Source: Achromobacter arsenitoxydans SY8 (lineage in GTDB: Bacteria; Pseudomonadota; Gammaproteobacteria; Burkholderiales; Burkholderiaceae_B). Taken from it: a stretch of DNA of 64,000 nucleotides. This document shows, piece after piece, positions 35,140-44,852 of the stretch. The stretch's first letter is position 1. Every line of letters starts with the position of its first letter. The DNA lies in NCBI RefSeq assembly GCF_000236785.1, contig NZ_AGUF01000067.1, positions 25,009 to 89,008 of the forward strand. Reading direction: 5' to 3'. Under the pieces are notes generated by a model, which was given only the letters and a program-made list of their open reading frames with translations, ran no database searches and was not told the origin of the DNA. A program made the translations under genes and the position numbers.

Positions 35140-35805
35140 ATGCGCGACATCGAACGCCTCGTCGGCGGATTCCAGCGGTTCCAGCAGCAATATTACGAAG
35201 ACGCGCCGTCGCTGTACCAGAACCTGCGCGAAGGCCAGCACCCCGGCACGCTCCTGATCGGCTGCTGCGATTCGCGGGTGGATCCGGCCATGCTGCTGGG
35301 CTGCGATCCCGGCGACATCTTCACCGTGCGCAATGTGGCCAACCTGGTGCCGCCGGCCAGCAAGGACCGGGGATTGCAAGGCGTGCTGGCCGCCATCCAG
35401 TTCGCGGTCGAGCAGCTTCAGGTCAGCCGCATCATCGTGCTGGGCCACGCCCAGTGCGGCGGCATCCGGGCGCTGATGGAGCGGGGCATCCGCAGGGACG
35501 GCGAAACCGACTACCTGGGACGGTGGATGGACATCGCCGAACCGGCGCGCGAACGCGTGCTGCAGCAGATGCCGGACGCCTCCAAGGAAGAGCGCCGCCG
35601 CGCCTGCGAACAGGCTTCCATCCTGATTTCACTGCGCAACCTGGAAGACCTGCCGTTCGTCCGGCGGGCGGTGGACGCGGGCAGCCTGACACTGCACGGC
35701 TGGTACTTCGATCTGGTGGCGGGCGCTTTGCTGGCATACTCTCCGCGGGCGGACACTTTCCTGCCCATCGTGTGCCCATTGCTGACGGAGCCAGCCCTCA
35801 TATGA
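35140..35805 (+). CDS. can: Beta-class carbonic anhydrase
   Basis: A 221-aa zinc enzyme interconverting CO2 and bicarbonate in the cytoplasm. The zinc ligands are Cys42 (GCCDSRVDP, with the Asp-Arg dyad at 44 and 46), His103 and Cys106 (GHAQCGG). The length is typical of the prokaryotic clade. The start at 35140 lies one base after the moaA stop; GGAGG precedes it. Its place between moaA and mobB is unusual for a nitrate operon and suggests a need for bicarbonate or pH control during anaerobic nitrate respiration; that reason is inference. Confidence 0.92.
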   Translation: MRDIERLVGGFQRFQQQYYEDAPSLYQNLREGQHPGTLLIGCCDSRVDPAMLLGCDPGDIFTVRNVANLVPPASKDRGLQGVLAAIQFAVEQLQVSRIIVLGHAQCGGIRALMERGIRRDGETDYLGRWMDIAEPARERVLQQMPDASKEERRRACEQASILISLRNLEDLPFVRRAVDAGSLTLHGWYFDLVAGALLAYSPRADTFLPIVCPLLTEPALI

Positions 35806-36299
35806 CCCCTGTATTCGGTATCGCCGGCCGCTCTGGCAGCGGCAAAACCACCCTGATCGAGGCGATGCTGCCGCTGCTGGGCGCGCGCGGCCTGCGCGTA
35901 AACGTCATCAAGCACAGCCACCACGATTTTCAGATGGAGCCGCCCGGCAAGGACAGCGCGCGCTTCCGGCTGGCGGGCGCGCAAGAGGTGATGGTGGCGT
36001 CGCCGTACCGCTACGCCATCGTGCACGAACTGCGCGATGCGCCCGAACCGGCCCTGGAGGCGCAGCTGGCGCGACTGTCGCCGGCCGACCTGGTGCTGGT
36101 CGAAGGCTTCAAGCAGGCCGCCATTCCGCGCATCGAGGTCTACCGGCCCGCCCTGGGCAAGCCGCCCCTGCACGCCGAAGACCGCACGTTCGTGGCGGTC
36201 GTGACGGACGCGCCGCTGGAAATCGGCTTGCCCTGCTTGCCGCTGAACGATCCCGCCCGGGTCGCGGATTTCATATGCCGCAGCCTTGGGCTGGGCTGA
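35802..36299 (+). CDS. mobB: Molybdopterin-guanine dinucleotide adaptor MobB
   Basis: A 165-aa GTP-binding protein. The P-loop GRSGSGKTT is at residues 9-17, [17 protein letters not shown] follows (about 37-53, the conserved switch), and [19 protein letters not shown] is the third family block. MobB helps MobA attach GMP to molybdopterin, giving the bis-MGD form used by NarG. It overlaps the carbonic anhydrase by ATGA. Confidence 0.92.
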   Translation: MTPVFGIAGRSGSGKTTLIEAMLPLLGARGLRVNVIKHSHHDFQMEPPGKDSARFRLAGAQEVMVASPYRYAIVHELRDAPEPALEAQLARLSPADLVLVEGFKQAAIPRIEVYRPALGKPPLHAEDRTFVAVVTDAPLEIGLPCLPLNDPARVADFICRSLGLG

Positions 36300-36393
36300 G
36301 CGCGTGCGCGGCGCGGCGCCGCACTGCGGCGGCAGAGCGCTGCCGCGAAAAGACTACACTGGCGCCAGACATGCCCGCCTGGCGCCGACATCC

Positions 36394-38331
36394 ATGACGT
36401 CCGACCGCTCCACCACCGATTCCGAAAGCCTGCCTTCCCCCAGGCATCGCCTGTCCACGCGCATCGTTGCAAGCTCGCTGCTGGCGTTGGTGGTGGTGCT
36501 GTCCATGGTCAGCTGGACGCTCTGGCTGTCCTGGCAACTGGAAGGCGCGGGCGCGGCCATCAACGACACCGGCAGCCTGCGCATGCGCGCCAATCGCGTG
36601 GCCGTCGAGCTGATGCGCCCGCAAGCCGGCCGCGAAGTCCGCACCGCCGAGCAGATCACGTTGCTGGACGAGACCATCTCGCGCCTGGCGCGCGGCAATC
36701 CGGCCCGTCCGCTCTTCATCCCCAACGACGAGGCCATCCGCGCCCAGTGGCACGATGTGGCCGCTTATTGGCGCGACATCATGAAGCCCGCGGCCCTGCG
36801 CGCGATAGGCCAGCCCGACGCCTCCACCTACCTGGAAACACTGCCGGAATTCGTGGCCAGGGCGGACACGCTGGTGCGCATGATCGAACAGGACAATGCA
36901 GGCAAGACCACGTCGCTGCGCCTGTCGCAAGGGGTGCTGGCCGCCATTGCCAGCGCCGGCACGCTGGCAATGATCTACCTGCTGTACCTGTGGATCATCT
37001 CGCCGGTCCTGCGCCTGCGCGATGGCCTGCAGCGCATGGCCGCGCGCGAGTTCAGCACGCGCCTGCCCGTGGAAAGCCAGGACGAGTTCGGCGTGCTGGC
37101 GCGCGGCTTCAACCGCATGGCCGACGAATTGCAGGACCTGTACACCAGCCTGGAACAGCGGGTAGAGCACAAGACCGCGCAGCTGGCCGCGCAGAACCGC
37201 GACATCGGCGCGCTCTACGATATGGCGGCTTTCCTGAATCAGCCCAACGAGATAGAAGCCATGTGCGATGGCTTCCTGCGCCGCGTCATGCTGCAGTTCG
37301 ATGCCGACGCCGGCAGCATCCGGGCGCTGGACCCCAACAACGAAAAGCTCAATCTGGTGGTGTCGGTTGGGCTGTCGGATGACCTGGTGGAATCCGAGCA
37401 CTGCATGAAGGTGGATGACTGCTATTGCGGCGTCGCCACGCGCCAGGCCGGCGTCATCGTCATCCAGGACTTCCGCCAATCGCCGCCGGAACTGGACCTG
37501 AACTGCCAGCGCGAAGGCTTTTCCAGCGTGGCGGTGTTCCGCATCGTGACCCGCGACGAAGTCCTGGGGTCCTATTCGCTGCATTTTCGCGAGAGCCGCC
37601 GCCTCCAGGCCTCAGATTCGCAACTGCTGGAGACCCTGGGCCAGCATCTGGGCGTGGCGCTGGACAACCGCCGCCTGAGCGCGCAGGCGCGCCAGCTTGC
37701 CGTGGTGCAGGAACGCGGGCTGGTGGCCCAGGGCCTGCACGACAGCCTGGCGCAAGGCCTGAACTTCCTGAACCTGCAGCTGCAGATGCTGGACGCGGCG
37801 ATCAAGCGCGGCGACGAGGAAGAGGTCAGCGAGATTCTGCCGCTGCTGCGGACCGGCCTGGACGAAAGCTACCAGGACGTGCGCGAACTGCTCACCAACT
37901 TCCGCAGCAAGTTGTCGCAGGGCGACCTTCAGGCCGCCATCGAAGATACCGTGGCGCGCTTTCGGCGCCAGACCAGCATCCAGACCGAGCTGGAGTTCAA
38001 CCAGGGCGAGGGCCCGCCGCTGCAGCCGGAGCAGCAGCTGCAGGTGCTGTTCATCCTGCAGGAAGCGCTGTCCAACGTGCGCAAGCACTCCGAAGCCAGC
38101 CGCGTGCGCATCCAGGTGGACAACGGCCGCGACTTCACGCTGCTGATCGCCGACGACGGCCAGGGCTACGACCCGGCGGACGTCGCCGAGCGCGGCGAGT
38201 CCCACGTGGGCCTGCACATCATGCGCGAACGGGCCGCCCGCATGCGCGCCGTGATAAAACTCGAATCTCAGCCCGGCGCCGGCACACGCGTCTCGCTGAT
38301 CCTGCCGGGCGCAGAACGCCAGGCCGCCTGA
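36394..38331 (+). CDS. narX: Nitrate/nitrite sensor histidine kinase NarX
   Basis: A 645-aa membrane sensor. Helix 1 covers about residues 24-46, and the nitrate-binding P-box is in INDTGSLRMRANRVAVELM (about 56-74). Helix 2 is near 183-207; a HAMP, a coiled coil and a GAF-like domain with KVDDCYCGVATRQAGV follow. The phosphorylated His449 is in GLVAQGLHDSLAQ, and the ATPase has QEALSNVRKHSEASR and ADDGQGYD. It senses nitrate in the periplasm and phosphorylates NarL, encoded 14 bases downstream. The start at 36394 is chosen by family alignment. Confidence 0.93.
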   Translation: MTSDRSTTDSESLPSPRHRLSTRIVASSLLALVVVLSMVSWTLWLSWQLEGAGAAINDTGSLRMRANRVAVELMRPQAGREVRTAEQITLLDETISRLARGNPARPLFIPNDEAIRAQWHDVAAYWRDIMKPAALRAIGQPDASTYLETLPEFVARADTLVRMIEQDNAGKTTSLRLSQGVLAAIASAGTLAMIYLLYLWIISPVLRLRDGLQRMAAREFSTRLPVESQDEFGVLARGFNRMADELQDLYTSLEQRVEHKTAQLAAQNRDIGALYDMAAFLNQPNEIEAMCDGFLRRVMLQFDADAGSIRALDPNNEKLNLVVSVGLSDDLVESEHCMKVDDCYCGVATRQAGVIVIQDFRQSPPELDLNCQREGFSSVAVFRIVTRDEVLGSYSLHFRESRRLQASDSQLLETLGQHLGVALDNRRLSAQARQLAVVQERGLVAQGLHDSLAQGLNFLNLQLQMLDAAIKRGDEEEVSEILPLLRTGLDESYQDVRELLTNFRSKLSQGDLQAAIEDTVARFRRQTSIQTELEFNQGEGPPLQPEQQLQVLFILQEALSNVRKHSEASRVRIQVDNGRDFTLLIADDGQGYDPADVAERGESHVGLHIMRERAARMRAVIKLESQPGAGTRVSLILPGAERQAA

Positions 38332-38345
38332 CATCCTCGCACATC

Positions 38346-39008
38346 ATGACCATCCGCATCCTGCTCATCGACGATCACACCCTGTTCCGTTCCGGTGTCC
38401 GCCTGCTGCTGCAGCGCCAGCCCGACTTCGAAGTGGTGGCTGAAGCGGGCGACGGGGTCGAAGGATTGAAGCGCGCCCAGGAACTCAAGCCCGACGTCGT
38501 CCTGCTGGACCTGAATTTGCCGGGGCTGTCCGGCCTTGAGACGCTGCAGCTCCTGACGCAGGATCTGCCCGCCTGCGCGGTCATCATCCTGACGGTCTCG
38601 GAAGAGGCCGACGAACTCGGCCAGGCGCTGCGCGACGGGGCCCGGGGCTACCTGGTCAAGAACATCGACGCCGAGGCGCTGGTTTCCGCCATCCGCCGCG
38701 CGGCGGGCGGCGAGGCCGTGATCGCCGACAGCATGACGGCCAAGCTGGTCGAGCAGTTCCGCGGCCAGGCCAGCCATACCCCGCCGCCGCCCGGCACGGC
38801 CGAACGCCACCGGCTGACCGCGCGCGAGACGCAGATCGTGCAGTGGCTGGCGCGCGGCGCCAGCAACAAGGTCATCGCCCGCGAACTGGACGTCAGCGAA
38901 AGCACAGTCAAGATCCACGTGCAAAACGTGCTGAAGAAGCTCAACCTGACCAGCCGCGTGCAGGTGGCGGTGTACGCGGTCGAGCGCGGGCTTTATACGG
39001 AAGAATAG
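38346..39008 (+). CDS. narL: Nitrate response regulator NarL
   Basis: A 220-aa response regulator. The receiver domain has IDDHTLFRSGVRLLL, the phosphorylated Asp55 in VVLLDLNLPGLSG, and LVKN at the switch. The LuxR-type helix-turn-helix is LTARETQIVQWLARGASNKVIARELDVSE and STVKIHVQNVLKKLNLTSR, the last about 60 residues. It partners NarX and would activate nar genes in nitrate. Confidence 0.95.
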   Translation: MTIRILLIDDHTLFRSGVRLLLQRQPDFEVVAEAGDGVEGLKRAQELKPDVVLLDLNLPGLSGLETLQLLTQDLPACAVIILTVSEEADELGQALRDGARGYLVKNIDAEALVSAIRRAAGGEAVIADSMTAKLVEQFRGQASHTPPPPGTAERHRLTARETQIVQWLARGASNKVIARELDVSESTVKIHVQNVLKKLNLTSRVQVAVYAVERGLYTEE

Positions 39009-39020
39009 GCGCCGCGCAGT

Positions 39021-39062
39021 TTGATCTGCGACAAGGCCCATGTGGCGGTCGGCCCCTAGACT
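39021..39062 (+). promoter_or_regulatory. FNR/Anr-type promoter of ubiUVT
   Basis: TTGAT-CTGC-GACAA (39021-39034) resembles an FNR/Anr box. A -10-like TAGACT lies at 39057-39062, exactly the spacing of a class II FNR promoter (box centred at -41.5), which predicts initiation near 39069. Oxygen-independent ubiquinone synthesis under an anaerobic activator fits the gene functions. Confidence 0.55.
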
Positions 39063-39090
39063 GGCCGACATGGAAAATCGAATCTCCCCC

Positions 39091-40086
39091 ATGGAACTCG
39101 TGGCCCCGGCCGGCAGCCTTGCCGCGCTGAAAGCAGCGATAGAAGCGGGCGCCGACACCGTTTATCTCGGGCTCAAGAATGCCACGAACGCCCGCAATTT
39201 CGCCGGGCTGAACTTCACAGAAGCAGACATCCGCGCCGGCGTCGAGCTTGCGCACCGCCGCAACCGGCAGGTGCTGTTCGCCATCAACACCTTCGTGCAG
39301 GCGGGCCGGATGCATGAATGGAAGGCGGCCGTCGACGCCGCCCACGACCTGGGCGCCGATGCCGTCATCATGGCCGACCCTGGCCTGCTGGCCTACGCCA
39401 GCGACCGCTACCCCGATTTGCGCCTGCACCTGTCCGTGCAGGGTTCCACCACGCATGCCGACGCTATCGAACTGATGAAGGAACAATTCGGCATCCGGCG
39501 CGTGGTCCTGCCGCGCGTGCTCACGCTGGCCGAAATCGCCCGCATCTGCGCCACCGTCAGCGTCGAAGTCGAAGTGTTCGGCTTCGGCAGTCTCTGCGTC
39601 ATGGCCGAAGGCCGCTGCCTGCTGTCCTCGTACGCCACTGGCGACTCCCCCAACAACAAGGGTGTCTGTTCGCCCGCGCACGCCGTGCGCTGGGAGGAAG
39701 AGAACGGCCGCATGGAGGCGCGGCTGTCCGGCATCCTCATCGACCGCTATGAACCCGGCGAACCCGCCGCCTATCCCACGCTGTGCAAGGGCCGCTTCGA
39801 TGTAGACGGGCAGGCCGACCACGCGCTGGAAGAACCCACCAGCCTGAACGCCATCGGCCTGTTGCCGCGCCTGGCGGAAATGGGCGTGTCGGCCATCAAG
39901 ATTGAAGGACGCCAGCGTAGCCCGGCCTACGTCACCCAGGTGGTGTCCACCTTGCGCGCCGCGCTGGACAGTGTGCACGCGGATGCCGCGCGCTATTCTC
40001 CACGCCCCGAATGGAACGCCATGCTGGCGCGCCATGCCGAGGGTTCCCAAGTGACTCAAGGCGCTTTCGAGCGTCCATGGAAATGA
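39091..40086 (+). CDS. ubiU: Oxygen-independent ubiquinone hydroxylation protein UbiU
   Basis: A 331-aa U32-family protein. With ATG 39091 the four cluster cysteines fall at 169, 176, 193 and 232 ([30 protein letters not shown]), the positions known from E. coli UbiU, and the opening [16 protein letters not shown] aligns. An ATG at 39070 would add seven residues. UbiU and UbiV form a [4Fe-4S] heterodimer needed for the oxygen-independent hydroxylations of ubiquinone synthesis. It is read from a candidate FNR promoter. Confidence 0.92.
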   Translation: MELVAPAGSLAALKAAIEAGADTVYLGLKNATNARNFAGLNFTEADIRAGVELAHRRNRQVLFAINTFVQAGRMHEWKAAVDAAHDLGADAVIMADPGLLAYASDRYPDLRLHLSVQGSTTHADAIELMKEQFGIRRVVLPRVLTLAEIARICATVSVEVEVFGFGSLCVMAEGRCLLSSYATGDSPNNKGVCSPAHAVRWEEENGRMEARLSGILIDRYEPGEPAAYPTLCKGRFDVDGQADHALEEPTSLNAIGLLPRLAEMGVSAIKIEGRQRSPAYVTQVVSTLRAALDSVHADAARYSPRPEWNAMLARHAEGSQVTQGAFERPWK

Positions 40087-40976
40087 CTCCGATTCCCTTC
40101 CAGATTTCAGTTGGTCCCTTGCTGTATTACTGGCCGCGCCAGCGCACGATGGAGTTCTACGCCGCCCTGGCCGAGAGTCCGGCGGACATCATCTACGTGG
40201 GCGAAACCGTCTGCAGCCGACGGCACGAGCTGCGCGCGGACGATTGGCTCGAACTTGCCCGCGACCTGCGCGCCACCGGCAAGACCGTCGTGCTGTCGGG
40301 CCGCACCCTGATCGAGACAGGCGTCGAGGCCAGCGCGCTCAAGAAGCTCTGTGCCCAGGAAGACTTCATGGTCGAAGCCGGCGAGCTGGGGGCGGTGCGG
40401 CTGCTGAACGGCCGCGCCTTCGTGGCCGGCCCGCACCTGAACGCCTACCACGGCGGCACGCTGGAGTGGTTGGCCGGCCGAGGCGCCACGCGCTTCGTCG
40501 CGCCGCTTGAAATGGACGGCGCCACGCTTGCCCGCCTGGTGCGCGAGCGGCCGGCCGGGCTGCAGGCCGAGGTCATGGTGTGGGGCAGGATGGCGCTGGC
40601 GTTTTCGGCGCGTTGCTTCACGGCGCGGCATTTCCGCTTGAAGAAGGACGACTGCGGTTTCCGCTGCATCGAGCACCCGGACGGGCTGGACATGCGCACC
40701 CGCGAATCGCGCGAGTTTCTGGGCATCAACGGCGTCCAGGTGCAGTCGGCCGCCTGTCTGGACCTGCTGGCCGAAGCGCACGAACTGGCCGGCATGGGTG
40801 TCGAAGTCTTGCGCATCAGCCCGCAGTCGACGGGCACGCTGGAAGCGATCGCCGCGCTGGACGTCACGCGGCGCGGCGGCAGACCTGACGCCGTTTTGCC
40901 GCCGGCCGGCATAGGCCGCTGCAACGGCTACTACTACGGGAAGGCGGGCATCGCGCTGCAGGAGGCCATCGCATGA
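40083..40976 (+). CDS. ubiV: Oxygen-independent ubiquinone hydroxylation protein UbiV
   Basis: A 297-aa U32-family protein, partner of UbiU. Iron-sulfur ligands are Cys44 ([11 protein letters not shown]), Cys178 (SARCFTARH), Cys191 and Cys195 ([14 protein letters not shown]), the UbiV pattern. The start at 40083 makes an ATGA overlap with ubiU; ATG 40077 is two codons earlier in the same frame and is also possible. The heterodimer acts in the cytoplasm. Confidence 0.92.
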   Translation: MTPIPFQISVGPLLYYWPRQRTMEFYAALAESPADIIYVGETVCSRRHELRADDWLELARDLRATGKTVVLSGRTLIETGVEASALKKLCAQEDFMVEAGELGAVRLLNGRAFVAGPHLNAYHGGTLEWLAGRGATRFVAPLEMDGATLARLVRERPAGLQAEVMVWGRMALAFSARCFTARHFRLKKDDCGFRCIEHPDGLDMRTRESREFLGINGVQVQSAACLDLLAEAHELAGMGVEVLRISPQSTGTLEAIAALDVTRRGGRPDAVLPPAGIGRCNGYYYGKAGIALQEAIA

Positions 40977-41428
40977 GCGCCGCGCTGAATATTCCCTCGT
41001 TGATCGCCCGGCTGGGCCGGCGTGTGCCCGGGCCGTTCGTATCGCTGCACTTCGTGGCGGGGCTGGAAGTGGCGCGCCGGCTCAAGTGGCTGGAACCGCC
41101 CGCCGAACTTGAAGGCCGCAGCTTCGCCATCACCGTCGAAGACCTGGGGCTGCGCAGCAGTTTCGTGGTGCGCAACGGCGCCTTCCGGCCGCAATGGGAC
41201 CGCGCGGGAGGCGGCGGCGCTGAACTGGAACTGGGCGCAAAGCTGGCCGATTTCCTGGCGCTGATGCGCGCCGAAACCGACGCCGACACCTTGTTCTTCC
41301 AGCGCCGCTTGCGCATTTCAGGCGACACGGAACTGGGCCTGATCGTCAAGAACTGGCTGGACGCTTCGCCCCGGCCCGCGTGGCTGCAGAAGATGAGCGG
41401 TGCGGGCAGCGGTGTGGGCGTCCCTTAA
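40973..41428 (+). CDS. ubiT: Ubiquinone biosynthesis accessory factor UbiT (SCP2 domain)
   Basis: A 151-aa SCP2-domain lipid-binding protein. [24 protein letters not shown] and the helix [41 protein letters not shown] are the SCP2 blocks. UbiT is the anaerobic counterpart of UbiJ, holding the hydrophobic intermediates. It overlaps ubiV by four bases and completes ubiUVT. It converges on the ABC permease gene with only three bases between stops. Confidence 0.9.
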   Translation: MSAALNIPSLIARLGRRVPGPFVSLHFVAGLEVARRLKWLEPPAELEGRSFAITVEDLGLRSSFVVRNGAFRPQWDRAGGGGAELELGAKLADFLALMRAETDADTLFFQRRLRISGDTELGLIVKNWLDASPRPAWLQKMSGAGSGVGVP

Positions 41429-41431
41429 CCT

Positions 41432-43597
41432 CTACCGCAGGCCGGCGCGTCCCTCCATCCGGCGCGCCACCCTCGACAGGGCCAGGCTTGCCGCCAGGTA
41501 CAGCAACGCTACGGCTAGATAGACCTCCACATGGTAGGGGCGCCACGCGGTGCCGGCCACCACGGCCTTGGCTGCGCCCAGCACGTCGAACACGCCGATG
41601 ATGCTGACCAGCGACGTATCCTTCACCGCGCCTACGAACACGCCCAGCGCAGCGGGCGCGGCGATGCGGCGGGCCTGCGGCCAGATCACGCAGGCATAGG
41701 CCAGGGCGGGGCGCATGCCCAGTGCGCGCGCCGCCATCATCTGCCCGGGCGGAATGGCCTGCAGCGCGCCGCGCAGCACTTCAGCCAGCAGGCAGGCGGT
41801 GTGCAGCGTCAGCGCGGCCAGCGCCATGCTGAACTTCGACACCCCGCCGCCCAGCAGCATGGGCAGCACAAAGGACGCGAACAATAGCTGCGTGACCAGG
41901 GGCACGCCTCGAACGGCCTCGATCAGGCCGGCGGCGGCCAGCGACCCGGCGCGGTTGCCCGAGCGGCGCAGCAGCGCCAGCGCGAAGGCGAGCGGCACGG
42001 CGGCGGCCAGCGCGGCGATGGCCAGGATCAGCGTGACCAGCAGTCCGCCCCAGCGCTGCGGGCCGATCAAGGCGCCGCCCCAGGGGAAACCGGTCAGCGC
42101 ACCGGCCGCGACCGCCAGCAAGGCGGCCAGCAGGGCCGCGCGCATCCGGGGCGGCGCGCGCCGCGCAGCCAACGTCACGGCGATGGCCGCCAGCAGCGCC
42201 GCGCAGGCAACCAGCGCGGGTCCCCGGTCCGGCTCGGCCATCGTGCCAAAGAACAGCAGCGGCAGGTTTTCTCCCACCGCGGCCCAGCACGCGCCTGCCG
42301 CGTTCGCGCAGGCGGACGGATCGCCTTGCCAGACGGCGCGAAGCACAGCCCAGTCCAGCAGCGTCCACGCGGCAACGGCCAGCGCCACGGCCAGTACGGC
42401 CGACGCCAGCCTGCCGCGCCATGGACGGGCCTTGCTGCCGGCCGCGTTCCAAAGCGGACGCTCGCCCAGGCGCGCGCCGTGCGTGTCGCCGGGGCCGTGC
42501 CGGCTGTGGCGCGCATTCCAGGCCGACAGTCCGCCGCCCAGGCATAGCGCCAGCGTCAGGTAGACGGCGACCGCCAGCGCGATGCCTTCGAGCGCGAGTC
42601 CGGTCTGGGTGATCGCGGTGTTGATGACGGCCATCAGTTCCTGGTAGCCGATGGCGATGGCCAGCGTGCTGTTCTTGACCAGCGCCAGGCACTGATTCGC
42701 ATACGGCGGCAGCGCGACGCGCATGGCGTAGGGCGCGATGACAAGCCGCAGCACTTTCCAGGGCGTCAGGCCCATGGCTTGGCCGGCTTCGACCAGGCCC
42801 ACCGGCACGGCGCGCACGGCGGCGCGGACGATGTCGGCGATGTACGCCGCGTGAAAGACCACCAGGCCGATGGTCAGCGCGGCGAACTCGATGCTGGGCT
42901 GCCAGCCTCCCTGCAGGCCCAGGCCGCGCCGCACGGGCAGGTCGACCTGAACCGCGGGCAGCAGCGGCCAGGCCAGCGCGGCTACGACCAGCGACGCCGC
43001 CAGCGCGCCGTTGCCCCAGCGTCGGCGGGCGCGCCAGCCCAACGCCAGGACTGCCAGCGCCACGACGGCATACGGCAGCCAGCCGTGCAGCGCGGGCAGC
43101 GCCAGTCCCCGGTTCGACAGCAGCACGGACGGCAGCGGCGACCAGGCCTGGCGCATGTCGGGCAGGCGCAGCAGGAGGCCATACCAGACAAAGAGCTGCA
43201 GCAGCACGGGCGTGTTGCGCAGCGGTGCGATGATGATGGCCGCGCAGCGCGCGGCCAGCCGGTGGGACGACAAGCCCACAAGGCCCAGGGCGATGCCCAG
43301 CGCGGTCGCCAGCGGGATCGCGACAATCGCGACGGTGAGCGTGTTGACCAAGCCCGCCGCGATCGACATCCAGTACGGATCTTCGGGTGCGACGTTCAGC
43401 AGGCTTTCCGAGATGCGAAAGCCCGCCGGCTGGAACAGAAAGCCGAAGCCGCCCTGGATGCCGCGTGCGGCCTGCACGCCTTCGATGTGCAGCACCAGCA
43501 TCGCGGCCATGCCGCCCAGGACGAGCGTCCAGGCCAGCGCGGGCAGCCAGCGCCGCCAAAGGCCGGCGATAGGGAGGGGAAAAGCGGTTGCCGTCAT
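41432..43597 (-). CDS. Fused amino-acid ABC permease (AapQ-AapM in one chain)
   Basis: A 721-aa membrane protein that joins both permeases of the general L-amino-acid (Aap/Bzt) importer. The N-terminal half (about residues 1-380) has the AapQ periplasmic insert and the EAA loop EAGQAMGLTPWKVLRLVIAPYAMR. The C-terminal half (about 390-721) has the AapM elements EAVRGVPLVTQLLFASFVLP and the loop AARALGMRPALAYACVIWPQARR. Each half alone would be a normal gene. No ATP-binding gene (aapP) is next to it, so the ATPase must come from elsewhere. The binding-protein gene lies 62 bases upstream. Confidence 0.88.
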   Translation of the reverse strand: MTATAFPLPIAGLWRRWLPALAWTLVLGGMAAMLVLHIEGVQAARGIQGGFGFLFQPAGFRISESLLNVAPEDPYWMSIAAGLVNTLTVAIVAIPLATALGIALGLVGLSSHRLAARCAAIIIAPLRNTPVLLQLFVWYGLLLRLPDMRQAWSPLPSVLLSNRGLALPALHGWLPYAVVALAVLALGWRARRRWGNGALAASLVVAALAWPLLPAVQVDLPVRRGLGLQGGWQPSIEFAALTIGLVVFHAAYIADIVRAAVRAVPVGLVEAGQAMGLTPWKVLRLVIAPYAMRVALPPYANQCLALVKNSTLAIAIGYQELMAVINTAITQTGLALEGIALAVAVYLTLALCLGGGLSAWNARHSRHGPGDTHGARLGERPLWNAAGSKARPWRGRLASAVLAVALAVAAWTLLDWAVLRAVWQGDPSACANAAGACWAAVGENLPLLFFGTMAEPDRGPALVACAALLAAIAVTLAARRAPPRMRAALLAALLAVAAGALTGFPWGGALIGPQRWGGLLVTLILAIAALAAAVPLAFALALLRRSGNRAGSLAAAGLIEAVRGVPLVTQLLFASFVLPMLLGGGVSKFSMALAALTLHTACLLAEVLRGALQAIPPGQMMAARALGMRPALAYACVIWPQARRIAAPAALGVFVGAVKDTSLVSIIGVFDVLGAAKAVVAGTAWRPYHVEVYLAVALLYLAASLALSRVARRMEGRAGLR

Positions 43598-43659
43598 GAT
43601 GGACAGGAAATGGAAAAGGCGGGCCGATGGCCCGCCCGAAAGCGTTCAACGCAAGCGGG

Positions 43660-44682
43660 TCACTGGAACGGCGGCGAATACAACAAGCCGCCCTGGTTCC
43701 ATTGCGCGTTCAGGCCTCGCTCCAACTTCAACGGGGTGGCTGCGCCCAGGTTGCGATCCCAGACTTCTCCATAGTTGCCCACGGCCTTGATGGCGTTCTT
43801 CGCCCAGCTCTCGTCCAGGCCGAAGCTCTTGCCGATGCCGGCGTCCACGCCCAGCAGGCGACGCACCTGAGCGTCGGCGCTCTGCGCCTGGCTGTCGGCG
43901 TTCTTGGACGTGATGCCCAGTTCCTCGGCGGCGACCAGCGCATTGACGGTCCAGCGCACGATCGACGCCCAGTTGGGATCGTCCTGGCGCACGAAGGGGC
44001 CCAGCGGCGACTTGTTGATCCGCTCCGGCAGGATCACGAAGTCGTCAGGCTGGCTGGCGCGCGCGGCGCGGCTTGCGGCCAGCGTGGACGCGTCCGACAG
44101 ATAGACATCGCAGCGTCCCGCGTAGAAGGCCTGTTCCAGCTCCACCAGGTTTTCGATCACGACCGGGCGGTAGGTCAGCTTGTTCTTCTTGAAGTAGTCG
44201 ACCAGGTTCTGCTCGTTGACGGTGCCTGGCTGCACGCAAACCTGCGCGCCGTCGAGTTCGGTGGCGCTTTTCACGCCCAGCTTGCGCGGCACCAGGAATC
44301 CCTGGCCGTCGTAGAACACGATGCCCGCGGACACGATTCCCAGTCCGGCGTCGCGGCCCGAGGTGATGGTGGTGTTGCGGTTGAGCACGTCGATCTCGCC
44401 GGACTGCAGGGCGGGGAAGCGCTGCTGCGAACTGAGCGGAACGAAGCGCGTCTTCTCGGGATCGCCCAGCACGGCGGCGGCCAGCGCGCGGCACAGGTCT
44501 GCGTCCAGTCCGGTCCAGCGGCCCTGCTTGTCGGCGATCGACAGGCCGGCCGAGCCCTGGCTGACGCCGCACACCAGTTCCCCGCGCTTCTTGATGGTGT
44601 CGACGGTGCCCGCCTGCGAAACGCCGGCTGCCGCCAGCGCGGCGGCGACGGCCGCGGCTTTGAGTAGATGAGTCAGACGCAT
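43660..44682 (-). CDS. Amino-acid ABC transporter substrate-binding protein (AapJ/BztA-like)
   Basis: A 340-aa periplasmic binding protein of the Aap/Bzt kind. Signal peptide cleavage is likely after VSQA (residue 24). The mature start is GTVDTIKKRGELVCGVSQGS, and GRWTGLDADLCRALAAAVLG, LNRNTTITSGRDAGLG and PGTVNEQNLVDYF are family blocks. It supplies the fused permease encoded downstream. GGGAAC precedes ATG 44682; a longer in-frame start at 44718 would spoil the signal peptide. Confidence 0.9.
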   Translation of the reverse strand: MRLTHLLKAAAVAAALAAAGVSQAGTVDTIKKRGELVCGVSQGSAGLSIADKQGRWTGLDADLCRALAAAVLGDPEKTRFVPLSSQQRFPALQSGEIDVLNRNTTITSGRDAGLGIVSAGIVFYDGQGFLVPRKLGVKSATELDGAQVCVQPGTVNEQNLVDYFKKNKLTYRPVVIENLVELEQAFYAGRCDVYLSDASTLAASRAARASQPDDFVILPERINKSPLGPFVRQDDPNWASIVRWTVNALVAAEELGITSKNADSQAQSADAQVRRLLGVDAGIGKSFGLDESWAKNAIKAVGNYGEVWDRNLGAATPLKLERGLNAQWNQGGLLYSPPFQ

Positions 44683-44744
44683 GCTGTTCCCGTATTCGTT
44701 GTGGGCCATAAGAGGCACGAATTCTATGGGGCAGGCGCCGATTC

Positions 44745-44815
44745 CCGAGCGACTATATGGTCATATCAATATAAAAACTAAGCCTTATCCAGATGCGCGT
44801 CATATACCTAGAATT
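44745..44815. promoter_or_regulatory. AT-rich divergent promoter region
   Basis: The 170-base gap between the binding-protein gene and the aminotransferase gene contains an AT-rich island, unusual in this GC-rich window, with TATATGGTCATATCAATATA and AAAAACTAAGCC. It must hold the promoters of both directions. A CysB/NAC-type LysR site is conceivable given the sulfur-related neighbour metY, but no sure motif is seen. Confidence 0.35.
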
Positions 44816-44852
44816 CCCGCATACCAAGGTGGTCTGACGAACAAGGTTGCGC

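Noticed and set aside
44745-44815. Definite NAC/CysB binding site
   Set aside because: AT-rich sequence is suggestive, but no spacing such as ATA-N9-TAT is matched exactly.
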